Below are positions 17,932 to 25,963 of a DNA stretch of 64,000 nucleotides, piece after piece. The notes under the pieces are model-generated. The model was not told the DNA's origin. It saw only the letters and a program-made list of their open reading frames with translations, and ran no database searches. Origin of the DNA: WRGT01 sp942493035 (GTDB lineage: Bacteria > Spirochaetota > UBA4802 > UBA5550); NCBI GenBank assembly GCA_942493035.1, contig OW818666.1, positions 4,836,001-4,900,000 on the forward strand. Reading direction: 5' to 3'. A program made the position numbers and the translations under genes. Within the stretch, counting starts at the first letter, position 1. The number at the start of each line of letters is the position of its first letter.

Positions 17932-18654
17932 TTATCTGATATTTGAAAAATGAATCATTGATGCTCCGATGAGAAAATGAATAATAATAATCCCGACAAC
18001 AGACCGTGATTTTTCATAGATAAAACCTGTGATAAGACAATAAATAAATGAACCCAGAGCCATGCCGAAACTATAGATAAAGTGAAATTGTGCGAAGATG
18101 AGTGCAGTAAGAACTATTGCTATAAACCGGTTCGTTCTGTTTTTACGAAATACTGCAATAAAATAACTCTGGAAAAAACCTCTTGAAAGAGTATCCTGCA
18201 GAAAGCAGGATATAAGATATGTGAAGCATAAAGAAAACGACGATATTGAAAAATTATATCCGAACTCGTGGTTCCCTGATCTGATAAGATAAATTCTTAG
18301 AAAAGTGCAGATAACCGCACCGGCGCCCCCGATTCCAAATCCGATGGCCAGATTATATTTAAGCCGGTTAAAATTTAATCCATAGTATCTCGGGTGATAT
18401 GGAAGGTAAAAAAGACCAGCCACGAGAAGTGTAAAAAACCAGATATCATATGCCCTGGTAACGAGATTAACATCGAAATGATATGTATTGTACGCTGCAG
18501 TTAAAAGAGCAATAATGGTGTTGGAAAGAATTAAACCTGTAATAAAAAAAACAGATTTTGCAACTCTCATGCTGAAGAGAATATTTTCCGGAAGAGGAAC
18601 ACCTTTGGTGTCATGCCATCTGAATTTAAGGATATTGTTTTTAATTGTATTCAT
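17932..18654 (-). CDS. CPBP-type intramembrane protein, active site altered
   Basis: A 240-residue membrane protein with about seven helices. The C-terminal half follows the CPBP (CAAX protease / bacteriocin-processing, Abi) pattern: a helix ending QDTLSRGFFQSYF, then FAQFHF and GFIYEKSRSVVGIIIIHF. In active CPBP proteases motif 1 is E-E-x-x-x-R; here it is Q-D-T-L-S-R, so both catalytic acids are changed, while the motif 2 His and motif 3 His remain. It may be a non-proteolytic homologue. AGGG lies 8 bases before the ATG. Confidence 0.75.
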   Translation of the reverse strand: MNTIKNNILKFRWHDTKGVPLPENILFSMRVAKSVFFITGLILSNTIIALLTAAYNTYHFDVNLVTRAYDIWFFTLLVAGLFYLPYHPRYYGLNFNRLKYNLAIGFGIGGAGAVICTFLRIYLIRSGNHEFGYNFSISSFSLCFTYLISCFLQDTLSRGFFQSYFIAVFRKNRTNRFIAIVLTALIFAQFHFIYSFGMALGSFIYCLITGFIYEKSRSVVGIIIIHFLIGASMIHFSNIR

Positions 18655-18688
18655 TATCCGTACCCTGGGTTAATTTGTACTATAAATT

Positions 18689-18777
18689 GTAACAGCTCAA
18701 AAACCTGCGGGATTTTATCTACACCGTAACCCTGGCGCTGTGGAGAGCATTATCACCGCTGGTTTATGAGAACTTAC
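18689..18777. repeat. Family-1 palindromic element, 89 bp
   Basis: GTAACAGCTCAAAAACC at the left, TTTTATCTACACCG and CTGTGGAGAGCATTATCACC inside, and GGTTTATGAGAACTTAC at the right. It abuts the 3' end of the TetR gene. Confidence 0.85.
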
Positions 18778-18785
18778 TATAAACT

Positions 18786-19439
18786 CTATAATGAACCTGA
18801 AGATATTGTTTCCTTGAGAAAGGAAATCAGACCTTTGGCAATGGTTTCGGGATTCCTGGATTTAATACGAAAGTGTTCGTTGAATTTCTTTCTTTCAATG
18901 TCCGAAACATCAGACTTTATAATATTAGCAAGAATGCTGTCTATCATGTATGTAATAAAATCACAGCTGAGATCTTTTCTGATCGATCCGTTTCTGATTC
19001 CGTCCTTAACCATCGCCTTTAAATACTGAATTGTAGTTTTTTCCATCTCCAGAGTATGATGTGTAAATTCCTCATGGTAGGGCTGACTTAATTCAAGCCA
19101 TATAGAAATTATATCTTTATTATTTTTTGCAAAGCCAATGGCATCTGTAAATATAGATTCCATCTGCTGGAAAAAATCTTTATCACGTGACATCCCTTTT
19201 TTAAAGACCTCCTGCTGTTTGAACACACCATATTGAATGATTGTATGAATCATATCATTTTTAGAGGAAAAATAATGGAATAAGGAACCATGGGAAATAC
19301 CTGCTCTTTTTGCAATATCACGCACATTACAGCCGTTGATTCCTGCCAGGGCGAATTCTTTTACTGCAGCATCGAGGATATTCTCTTTTTTATCCGGGGA
19401 CAGTTTGTCGTAAAGATCTTTGGTGTATTTTTTCTGCAT
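18786..19439 (-). CDS. TetR-family transcriptional regulator
   Basis: A 217-residue regulator. The N-terminal HTH covers about residues 18-64, with IAKRAGISHGSLFHYFSSKN as recognition region, followed by an all-helical ligand domain. It is divergent from the beta-glucosidase/symporter pair, and a perfect 24-bp palindrome lies over the facing promoter, so it most likely represses that pair and responds to a glycoside or a related small molecule (inference). The start has only a weak GGAA upstream. Confidence 0.88.
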   Translation of the reverse strand: MQKKYTKDLYDKLSPDKKENILDAAVKEFALAGINGCNVRDIAKRAGISHGSLFHYFSSKNDMIHTIIQYGVFKQQEVFKKGMSRDKDFFQQMESIFTDAIGFAKNNKDIISIWLELSQPYHEEFTHHTLEMEKTTIQYLKAMVKDGIRNGSIRKDLSCDFITYMIDSILANIIKSDVSDIERKKFNEHFRIKSRNPETIAKGLISFLKETISSGSL

Positions 19440-19531
19440 TATTTTATTCCATGAATTCCCATCTTTGTGATCTCAATGATCATATGTATAATGATCCGGT
19501 AAAGAATTTTTTTATTTTATTAATTCTTCCC

Positions 19532-19579
19532 TTGACTTTTAGAAAGTTCTGATAAATTATTGACCAAATGGTCAATAAT
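19532..19579 (+). promoter_or_regulatory. Promoter and 24-bp TetR-type operator for the glucosidase operon
   Basis: TTGACT (19532-19537) is a -35 candidate and TAAATT (19553-19558) a weak -10 with short spacing. Overlapping and following it is a perfect inverted repeat, ATTATTGACCA - AA - TGGTCAATAAT (19556-19579). Its position at or just after the -10 is typical for repression by the divergent TetR protein. Confidence 0.75.
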
Positions 19580-19592
19580 CAGGAAAGAATTT

Positions 19593-20966
19593 ATGAAAGA
19601 TATGCATTTTAAAAAAGACTTTATTTTTGGTGCTGCTACTGCGGCTTATCAGATTGAAGGAGCATGGAATGAATACGGGAAAGGTCTCTCCATCTGGGAT
19701 GATTTCACCCGCCAAAAAGGGAAAATCAGAAATGGTGATACCGCTGATACTGCCTGTAATCATTATCACCTTTATCCGGACGACATAGACTTGATGAAAA
19801 AACTGAATCTGGATGCCTACCGGTTTTCAGTATCATGGCCTCGTATTTATCCGGAGGGAACCGGGAAGATCAGCGGTCAGGGGATGGACTTTTATTCCAG
19901 ACTTACTGATTCTATTCTGGAAGCAGGAATTACACCCTATGTTACACTGTTTCACTGGGATCTCCCTCTTGCTCTTCAGAAAAAGTACAAGGGTTTTGAA
20001 CACCGGGATATGGTAAATTTTTTCGGAGATTACTGTTATACAGTTGTTAAACTTCTCGGTGACAGGGTTAAGAACTGGATTACCATAAATGAGCCCTTTG
20101 AGTATTCATGCTTCGGACATTTTCTCGGATACCATGCACCGGGGAGAAGAAGTATAAGTGCGTATTTCAGGGTAATGCATAACCTGCTGATGGCTCACGG
20201 GAGAGGTATGGAAGTTATAAAATCCTGCTGTCCCCAAAGCAGGGCTGGAATTACAGTGAGCATGACGCCTGTGCATCCTCTGACAAATTCTCCGCGGGAC
20301 ATATGGTCTGCAAAAATAGCTAACGAATTTATGAATCACATAACACTCTCGCCTCTGTATAAGGGGCACTATCCCGAAACCCTGTGGAAACGCATGAGAC
20401 TTTTTACTCCGAAGATTCATAAAGGGGACATGGATCTTATAGGTACACAAACTGATTTTCTCGGGATCAATCTCTACAGCCGCGAAATGGCAATGTATAA
20501 ATGGTATATACCTTTTTTAAATACATGGACCACCGGGCAGAATGTTCCTGAAAAAGAATATCAAAAAGACGGGAGAGAATATTCCAGTATGGGATGGGAG
20601 ATTTATCCCGATGCCATGTATGAGACGCTGAAATTAATACAGAACGAATACGGTAACCCGCCTGTATATATTACAGAAAACGGCGCACCACTCACTGATA
20701 CTGTTGCTGATGGAAAAGTTCATGATCCGGGAAGAATAAAATATATACAGGATTATCTTTCAAAAGTTTATGACGCGGTCAATGAGGGGGCAGATGTAAG
20801 AGGTTATTTTTACTGGAGCCTCCTCGATAACTTTGAGTGGGCCGAAGGATTTAGTAAAACATTCGGACTGATACATGTTGATAGAGAGACTCAGCAGAGG
20901 CTGATAAAAGAGAGCGGATACTGGTATAGTGATTTTATAAAGTCGCAAAAAAAGAAGTCTTTGTAA
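19593..20966 (+). CDS. Glycoside hydrolase family 1 beta-glucosidase
   Basis: A 457-residue cytoplasmic GH1 enzyme hydrolysing beta-glucosides or related beta-glycosides (possibly phosphorylated). The acid/base Glu167 is in TINEP and the nucleophile Glu362 in YITENG. The N-terminal GH1 signature FIFGAATAAYQIEGAWNEYG is present. I start at the ATG at 19593, because AGGAAAG lies 6-7 bases upstream; the in-frame TTG at 19560 is inside the operator. It is followed 11 bases later by a GPH symporter, giving a sugar uptake and cleavage unit. A symporter partner rather than a PTS suggests an unphosphorylated substrate. Confidence 0.93.
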   Translation: MKDMHFKKDFIFGAATAAYQIEGAWNEYGKGLSIWDDFTRQKGKIRNGDTADTACNHYHLYPDDIDLMKKLNLDAYRFSVSWPRIYPEGTGKISGQGMDFYSRLTDSILEAGITPYVTLFHWDLPLALQKKYKGFEHRDMVNFFGDYCYTVVKLLGDRVKNWITINEPFEYSCFGHFLGYHAPGRRSISAYFRVMHNLLMAHGRGMEVIKSCCPQSRAGITVSMTPVHPLTNSPRDIWSAKIANEFMNHITLSPLYKGHYPETLWKRMRLFTPKIHKGDMDLIGTQTDFLGINLYSREMAMYKWYIPFLNTWTTGQNVPEKEYQKDGREYSSMGWEIYPDAMYETLKLIQNEYGNPPVYITENGAPLTDTVADGKVHDPGRIKYIQDYLSKVYDAVNEGADVRGYFYWSLLDNFEWAEGFSKTFGLIHVDRETQQRLIKESGYWYSDFIKSQKKKSL

Positions 20967-20977
20967 GGAGAATTTTA

Positions 20978-22354
20978 ATGAAAGAGGGATTTGTAGTAAC
21001 TGTTAAAGAGAAGCTTGCCTATGGTTTAGGGGATTTTGCAATAAATATCGCCTATACAACTCTGGGGTTTTATATTGTATTTTTTCTTGTGAATGTTGCC
21101 GGTATACCTGCCAAATGGGCCGGTCTTATTTTTCTTATCGCCCGCGCATGGGATGCTGTAACTGATTACTTCATGGGAATAATTTCAGACAGGACTAAAA
21201 GCAGATTCGGCAGACGAAGGCCCTATATTCTTTTTGGTGCGGTACCGCTTGGAATAACATTTGTTCTGCTCTGGATTGTTCCGTTTCATGAAACCTTTCA
21301 TCTCATACTTTATTACCTTGCTATAACAATGATATTCAATACAGCTTTCACTGTTGTGGCAATCCCCTATAATTCTTTATTGCCTGAGCTTTCACAGAAT
21401 TATGATGAGCGTACCAGTATTACAGGTTACCGCATGGCGCTTACCTTCATCGGCAATCTTGTTGCGGCAGCCGGTGTAGCTGTCATAGTAGATGTATGGT
21501 TTCCCGGAAAGGAGGCATACAGGGAGAGTTATCCTGTAATGGGGATGATTTTTGCCGTGATAATGATTGTAGCTCTCTTTATAACGTTCAAGGGAACAAC
21601 CGAGCGTGTTCAGTCAGAAGAAGTTTTTACTGAAGGACTTTTCAAGTCATTAAAATCGATTCTGAAATTGAAGGAATTCAGATTTGTTCTTGGAATGTTT
21701 CTGTTTAATATGATAGCATTTGATCTGATACAGGCTGTATTTATTTTTTATCTGAAAGATGTAATCAGAATCTCCGAGGATTTGACTTTCGTTATTATGG
21801 GCATTCCCTTAGTCGTTGCGGTTTTGGCGGCACCGCTGTGGATTTTTATCAGTGAGAAACTTGAAAAGCGGAGGGCTTATATTTCAGCCGCGGTATATTT
21901 TTCATTGTCTATGCTGCTCTGTCTTGCTGCCCCTGAAGGGAATATGATTTTTGTAATAATTATTGCAGTGCTTGCCGGGATCGGAATCTCGGCTTCTCAG
22001 ATAATCCCCTTTTCAATTATACCTGATATTATTGAGATTGATGAATACGAAAACGGAACCCGAAGGGAGGGGGCCTTTTACGGGATTATTATGTTTCTAT
22101 ATAAAGTCGCATCTGCAGCTGCAGTTGGCGTTGCCACGGCTCTTCTTGGATACTTCGGATATGTTGAAGGGAGTAAAATTCCCCAGCCCGAAAGCGCGGT
22201 CAGTGCGATACGTATTCTCATAGGAGTCGGACCGGGAGTGTTTTTTCTTATATCGGCAGTCTTTGTTAAATTTCTTCCAATAACCAGAGAACGTTTCGAT
22301 GAAGTACGGAAAGCCCTTGAGTTGAGAAAAAACCTGGAAAAAACAGTAAAATAA
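20978..22354 (+). CDS. GPH-family glycoside:cation symporter (MFS)
   Basis: A 458-residue transporter with about 12 helices. The N-terminus KLAYGLGDFAINI and the loop DAVTDYFMGIISDRTKSRFG followed by RRRPYILFG are hallmarks of the MelB/XynP/YicJ family. RBS AAGGAG 7 bases upstream. It lies just downstream of the beta-glucosidase and probably imports its substrate with sodium or protons. The IPDIIEIDEYENGTRREGAF segment is also typical of the family. Confidence 0.92.
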   Translation: MKEGFVVTVKEKLAYGLGDFAINIAYTTLGFYIVFFLVNVAGIPAKWAGLIFLIARAWDAVTDYFMGIISDRTKSRFGRRRPYILFGAVPLGITFVLLWIVPFHETFHLILYYLAITMIFNTAFTVVAIPYNSLLPELSQNYDERTSITGYRMALTFIGNLVAAAGVAVIVDVWFPGKEAYRESYPVMGMIFAVIMIVALFITFKGTTERVQSEEVFTEGLFKSLKSILKLKEFRFVLGMFLFNMIAFDLIQAVFIFYLKDVIRISEDLTFVIMGIPLVVAVLAAPLWIFISEKLEKRRAYISAAVYFSLSMLLCLAAPEGNMIFVIIIAVLAGIGISASQIIPFSIIPDIIEIDEYENGTRREGAFYGIIMFLYKVASAAAVGVATALLGYFGYVEGSKIPQPESAVSAIRILIGVGPGVFFLISAVFVKFLPITRERFDEVRKALELRKNLEKTVK

Positions 22355-22379
22355 AATGGAAATTTCCACGACTGGAATT

Positions 22380-22401
22380 ATTCTTTATTGTAATAAAGAA
22401 T
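22380..22401. promoter_or_regulatory. 22-bp palindrome upstream of the PilZ gene
   Basis: ATTCTTTATT - GT - AATAAAGAAT is a perfect inverted repeat 16 bases before the PilZ start. It could be an operator or a weak terminator of the symporter gene; the sequence alone does not decide. Confidence 0.45.
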
Positions 22402-22417
22402 ATGCAGGAGGGAATCT

Positions 22418-22753
22418 ATGTCATCTGAAAAGAGGAGTCATCCCAGATTTGAAATAAACCAGTTTGTCGAAATGGACTTCGGTCATGAAATTTATATAAG
22501 CGCCGAAGGGATCAATCTCAGCAGGAATGGTGTTCTTTGTAAAACAGAGGAGGAGTGCCCGTTGTACAGCAGTGTATTTATGATGATGACACTCCCGTAT
22601 AAAAATAAAAAAAGAATTATAAATCTTGAAGGTGTTGTGAACAGGTCAGTACATAAAAAAAATGGATGGGAAACGGGTGTCAGCATTACATCTATGAATA
22701 AGGCGAGTAAAACAGTTTTCGATGAAGTTATGAATCATCTTCACTCATTATGA
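22418..22753 (+). CDS. PilZ-domain protein (probable c-di-GMP receptor)
   Basis: A 111-residue single-domain protein. The c-di-GMP-binding motifs are present: R-x-x-x-R as KRSHPRFEI (about residues 4-12) and the [DN]-x-S-x-x-G motif as INLSRNGV (about residues 32-39). RBS AGGAGGG 6 bases upstream. Stand-alone PilZ proteins usually act as adaptors that pass a c-di-GMP signal to motility or envelope machinery. The target is unknown. An EAL phosphodiesterase lies about 3.2 kb downstream. Confidence 0.85.
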   Translation: MSSEKRSHPRFEINQFVEMDFGHEIYISAEGINLSRNGVLCKTEEECPLYSSVFMMMTLPYKNKKRIINLEGVVNRSVHKKNGWETGVSITSMNKASKTVFDEVMNHLHSL

Positions 22754-22791
22754 TCTCTCAAACTTAATGTTTGATTTTACTGATTATTCAT

Positions 22792-22841
22792 GCAACTGCT
22801 CAAAGCCTGTTACAGAGTTCTATCGGTTTATGAGTGTGTAC
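22792..22841. repeat. Internally deleted family-1 element
   Basis: The left arm GCAACTGCTCAAAGCC and right arm TCGGTTTATGAGTGTGTAC are kept, but the central hairpin is lost, leaving about 50 bp. Confidence 0.6.
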
Positions 22842-22921
22842 ATTATTCATTTATAAATAGAATAGTTTTTTTATGGACAACCTGCTGAAGTTCTGAAAAA
22901 TATCTATCAGAGGATAATGTT

Positions 22922-23179
22922 TTGGGAAAAGATGAATTCAAAGATGCCCTGTTTAATGCAGCAGAGGCTCTGATTGAGCATCCAATAAGTATAAGCGGCA
23001 GATCTCTTATAATGAGTTATTTTAATGATGAAAAAGGGGAAACCAGTTTGGAGAGAGCTATCGGTGCGATGAATAAGTATTCGCAGATCGATTTTCCGCC
23101 GGCTGAGGATCGGAATAAAAAATTGAAGGCTGCCCTCAACAGGCTCGCATACGAAGCCGGCCTGTGGGACAGAGAGTAA
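22922..23179 (+). CDS. Hypothetical protein, 85 residues, TTG start
   Basis: A small soluble acidic protein with no recognised domain. The TTG start is supported by AGAGGA about 8 bases upstream and by a coherent helical N-terminus (EFKDALFNAAEALIEHP). It ends 6 bases before the convergent carA stop. I do not recognise it. Confidence 0.55.
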   Translation: MGKDEFKDALFNAAEALIEHPISISGRSLIMSYFNDEKGETSLERAIGAMNKYSQIDFPPAEDRNKKLKAALNRLAYEAGLWDRE

Positions 23180-23185
23180 TTTTTT

Positions 23186-24265
23186 CTAAGAAACCATCTT
23201 TCTGAATTTATCAAAAAGATACTGCGAATCGTGAGGTCCCGGACTTGCTTCAGGGTGATACTGTACTGAAAATATCGGGTACTTTTTATGCTGAATCCCT
23301 TCAACTGTATTGTCATTAAGGTTTATATGCGTTACTTCCACATCGCTGTTATCTTTCAAAGAGTCTATGTCAACTGCAAATCCATGATTCTGCGATGTGA
23401 TTTCAACGTTGCCTGTTTCAAGATTTTTTACAGGCTGGTTACCGCCTCGATGTCCGAACTTCAGCTTGTATGTTTTTCCGCCGAATCCGATACCCATAAT
23501 CTGGTGTCCCAGACATATTCCAAAGCATGGTACTTTTTCTTTCATTACATCTTCAACGAGAGTCTTAGCGTAAACTACAGCTGCGGGATCACCCGGGCCG
23601 TTTGACAGGAATACACCCTTTGCGCCGTTGTTCATAGCCTCTGATAGAGGGGTAGTCCCCGGATATACAGTAACATTGAATCCGGAACTGTTCAGTAATC
23701 TGAGTATATTTGTTTTAACACCGAAATCAAATACTGCAATTTCCGGATTACCGTCTTTCTTTTCGCCGAAACTGTACTTTGTTGTGCATGATACCTTAGA
23801 TGCAAGATCAAGACCCTCCATGGAAGGGTGTGCCATAAGTTTATCCCGTGCATCTTTTTTGTCAAAAAATATACCCGCTCTCATTGCACCTTTGTCTCTT
23901 ATATGACGTGTGAGCATTCTTGTATCGATCCCTTCGATAGCAGAAATTTTACCATCTTTCAGGTAGTCTCCAAGTGAACCTGTGGCACGGAAGTTGGAGT
24001 ATGTTCTGCTGTACTCTTTAACTACGAAGCCTGCGACATGAATTCTGTCAGATTCAACATCCTCTTTGTTCACTCCATAGTTCCCTATCATGGGGTAGGT
24101 CATGGTGATGATCTGTCCGCTGTATGAAGGGTCTGTGAGAACCTCCTGATAACCGCTCATCGAAGTGTTGAATACAGCCTCTCCGATAGACTCATCTTCG
24201 CAGCCGAACATTTTCCCTTCGAATTCAGTTCCATCTTCCAGAATTAACCATGCTTTTGTACTCAT
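23186..24265 (-). CDS. carA: Carbamoyl-phosphate synthase small subunit
   Basis: A 359-residue glutaminase subunit supplying ammonia for carbamoyl phosphate in arginine and pyrimidine synthesis. The N-terminal CPSase_sm_chain domain (about 1-140) includes FNTSMSGYQEVLTDPSY. The C-terminal class I glutamine amidotransferase has nucleophile Cys in CFGICLGHQIMG and the His/Glu pair in SVQYHPEASPGP. RBS GGAG upstream. It lies 18 bases downstream of hisD on the same strand, so the two are probably co-transcribed. carB is not in the window. Confidence 0.95.
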   Translation of the reverse strand: MSTKAWLILEDGTEFEGKMFGCEDESIGEAVFNTSMSGYQEVLTDPSYSGQIITMTYPMIGNYGVNKEDVESDRIHVAGFVVKEYSRTYSNFRATGSLGDYLKDGKISAIEGIDTRMLTRHIRDKGAMRAGIFFDKKDARDKLMAHPSMEGLDLASKVSCTTKYSFGEKKDGNPEIAVFDFGVKTNILRLLNSSGFNVTVYPGTTPLSEAMNNGAKGVFLSNGPGDPAAVVYAKTLVEDVMKEKVPCFGICLGHQIMGIGFGGKTYKLKFGHRGGNQPVKNLETGNVEITSQNHGFAVDIDSLKDNSDVEVTHINLNDNTVEGIQHKKYPIFSVQYHPEASPGPHDSQYLFDKFRKMVS

Positions 24266-24283
24266 TTATTTTCTCCGCTTAAA

Positions 24284-25582
24284 TTACTTTTTGAATCTTA
24301 TCTCAACAGAACCGCCATGCTTGTCATCAAAGCCTTCGTATTCCGACATTAGTTTAACATAGGGCATTGTTGTCTTCAGCGACTTTTCGTCAAGAAGCTG
24401 AAAGGTCGTTCTTCTTAAAAATGTTTCAACAGATGTCCCCGATGAAAATCTCGCAGCGCCCCCTGTTGGAAGAATATGATTAGTACCTGAGTAGTAATCT
24501 CCCACTGCGACGGGTGCATATCGTCCAAGGAAAAGTGAACCTACGTTTTTAATCCGGCCTACATATTCAAGGGGATTATCCACCATAAACTCCATGTGTT
24601 CCGGGCCGTACTGGTTGCTGAACTCGATTGCTTCATCAAGTGTGTCTGTTACTATTATAACACCGTTCTGAATTGCTGTCTTTTTTATTTCATGTCTGCC
24701 GCAGCCGGAATCTATATCTTTTATAATCTCTTCTTTTACTTTAAGGGCAAGCTGTTCTGAAGTTGTAACAAGAACCGCAAGTGCGCGCTCCTCGTGTTCC
24801 GCCTGAGATAGGAGATCCCATGCTACCCATTTAGGATCTGACTTTTCATCGGATATGATTAGAACTTCACTGGGACCGGCCATGGAATCGATCTGAATTA
24901 CACCCATGCTGAAGAGATATGTTTTTGCTGCTGTAACAAAGATGTTTCCCGGACCGACTATAATGTCGGATTTTTTATGTTTATCAGATCCGAATGCAGC
25001 AAAGGCTATACCCTGCGCCCCGCCCGATTTGATGATATTCTTTACTCCGCACTCTTTGCAGATTGCATAAATAATATCAGGAACTTTTCCGCTTTTATTC
25101 GGAGGTGTTATCACTGTAATGTCTTTTGCTCCGGCAATCTGCGCCGGAATTACACCCATAAGTACAGATGATGGATATGATGCTTTCCCGCCGGGAACAT
25201 ATATTCCCGCGCTTTCAATGGACTGATATGTTATGCCAAGTGTTATTCCGTCTTCGCGTGTATATATTGTATTCTCTTTAAGCTGCCTTCTGTGGAACTC
25301 TTCGACATTAGCTTTAGCTTTCATAAAAGCTTCAAGGACATCTTTAGGAGTGTTTCTGTGTCCTTCGTCAATCTCTTCCTGAGTGGCTATTACATTGTCG
25401 AGTTTTACACCGTCAAATTTTTCTGTGTATTTTTTGACTGCCTCTTCGCCGTTCAGTTTTACATCGTTAACAATCGGAACAACTGTATTTATCATGATAG
25501 AGCTGAAGTCCTCTCCGAATCTGTTGAAAAGTAGATCGAGTTCTTTAGCAGTAAGCTCTTTCAATTTCTTAATGGGGATCAT
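24284..25582 (-). CDS. hisD: Histidinol dehydrogenase
   Basis: A 432-residue zinc enzyme for the last two oxidations of histidine synthesis (L-histidinol to L-histidine, NAD). Signatures include SAGIYVPGGKA, IDSMAGPSEVLII, the zinc/catalytic region DLLSQAEHE and the NQYGPEHM motif. I start at 25582 (MIPIKKLKEL), because AAAGGAG lies 6-7 bases upstream; a longer frame to 25714 reads into a family-1 repeat and adds 44 unrelated residues. No other his genes are nearby; the operon partner is carA. Confidence 0.95.
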   Translation of the reverse strand: MIPIKKLKELTAKELDLLFNRFGEDFSSIMINTVVPIVNDVKLNGEEAVKKYTEKFDGVKLDNVIATQEEIDEGHRNTPKDVLEAFMKAKANVEEFHRRQLKENTIYTREDGITLGITYQSIESAGIYVPGGKASYPSSVLMGVIPAQIAGAKDITVITPPNKSGKVPDIIYAICKECGVKNIIKSGGAQGIAFAAFGSDKHKKSDIIVGPGNIFVTAAKTYLFSMGVIQIDSMAGPSEVLIISDEKSDPKWVAWDLLSQAEHEERALAVLVTTSEQLALKVKEEIIKDIDSGCGRHEIKKTAIQNGVIIVTDTLDEAIEFSNQYGPEHMEFMVDNPLEYVGRIKNVGSLFLGRYAPVAVGDYYSGTNHILPTGGAARFSSGTSVETFLRRTTFQLLDEKSLKTTMPYVKLMSEYEGFDDKHGGSVEIRFKK

Positions 25583-25963
25583 CTGCTTCTCCTTTGCTGA
25601 AAGCACCTTTTTTAGTAAACTTTCACAATTAATAATAAGGGTTAAATTGTCAAGTTTTTGATTTTTAAAAACGATTTGATTCGAGTAAGTACTCAAAAAC
25701 CGGTGGAATTTCATCTCTGCCGCGCCATAGGCGCGGCGGAGAGCAATTTTACCACCAATTTATGAGCAGTTACTGATTCGAGTAATATAAATGTGCTGCA
25801 TTTTATATTCATGGCGTTATTGTCGCGACTGAAGGTTATTTTAAGCCTATGAGTACTGACTCGCAGGTTTGATATAATGAAGATCTATTCTGTACCGGTA
25901 GAAAAAAGCAGGTTAGATTTGCATGTACTTATCCTGTTAATCCGGATAATCCCTAAATTCTGA
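25583..25963. other. Intergenic region between the EAL gene and hisD
   Basis: It holds a full family-1 repeat (25685-25773). The remainder is AT-rich, with no gene or clear promoter seen. Confidence 0.5.
25685..25773. repeat. Family-1 palindromic element, 89 bp
   Basis: Left GTAAGTACTCAAAAACCGG; centre TCTGCCGCGCC and GGCGCGGCGGAGAGCAATTT; right ACCACCAATTTATGAGCAGT followed by TAC. Well preserved. Confidence 0.9.

Noticed and set aside
19560..19592. TTG start for the beta-glucosidase
   Set aside because: It falls inside the TetR operator and has no Shine-Dalgarno; the ATG at 19593 has AGGAAAG.
25583..25714. 44-residue N-terminal extension of hisD
   Set aside because: It translates part of a family-1 repeat; a strong AAAGGAG precedes the internal ATG at 25582, where normal HisD homology begins.
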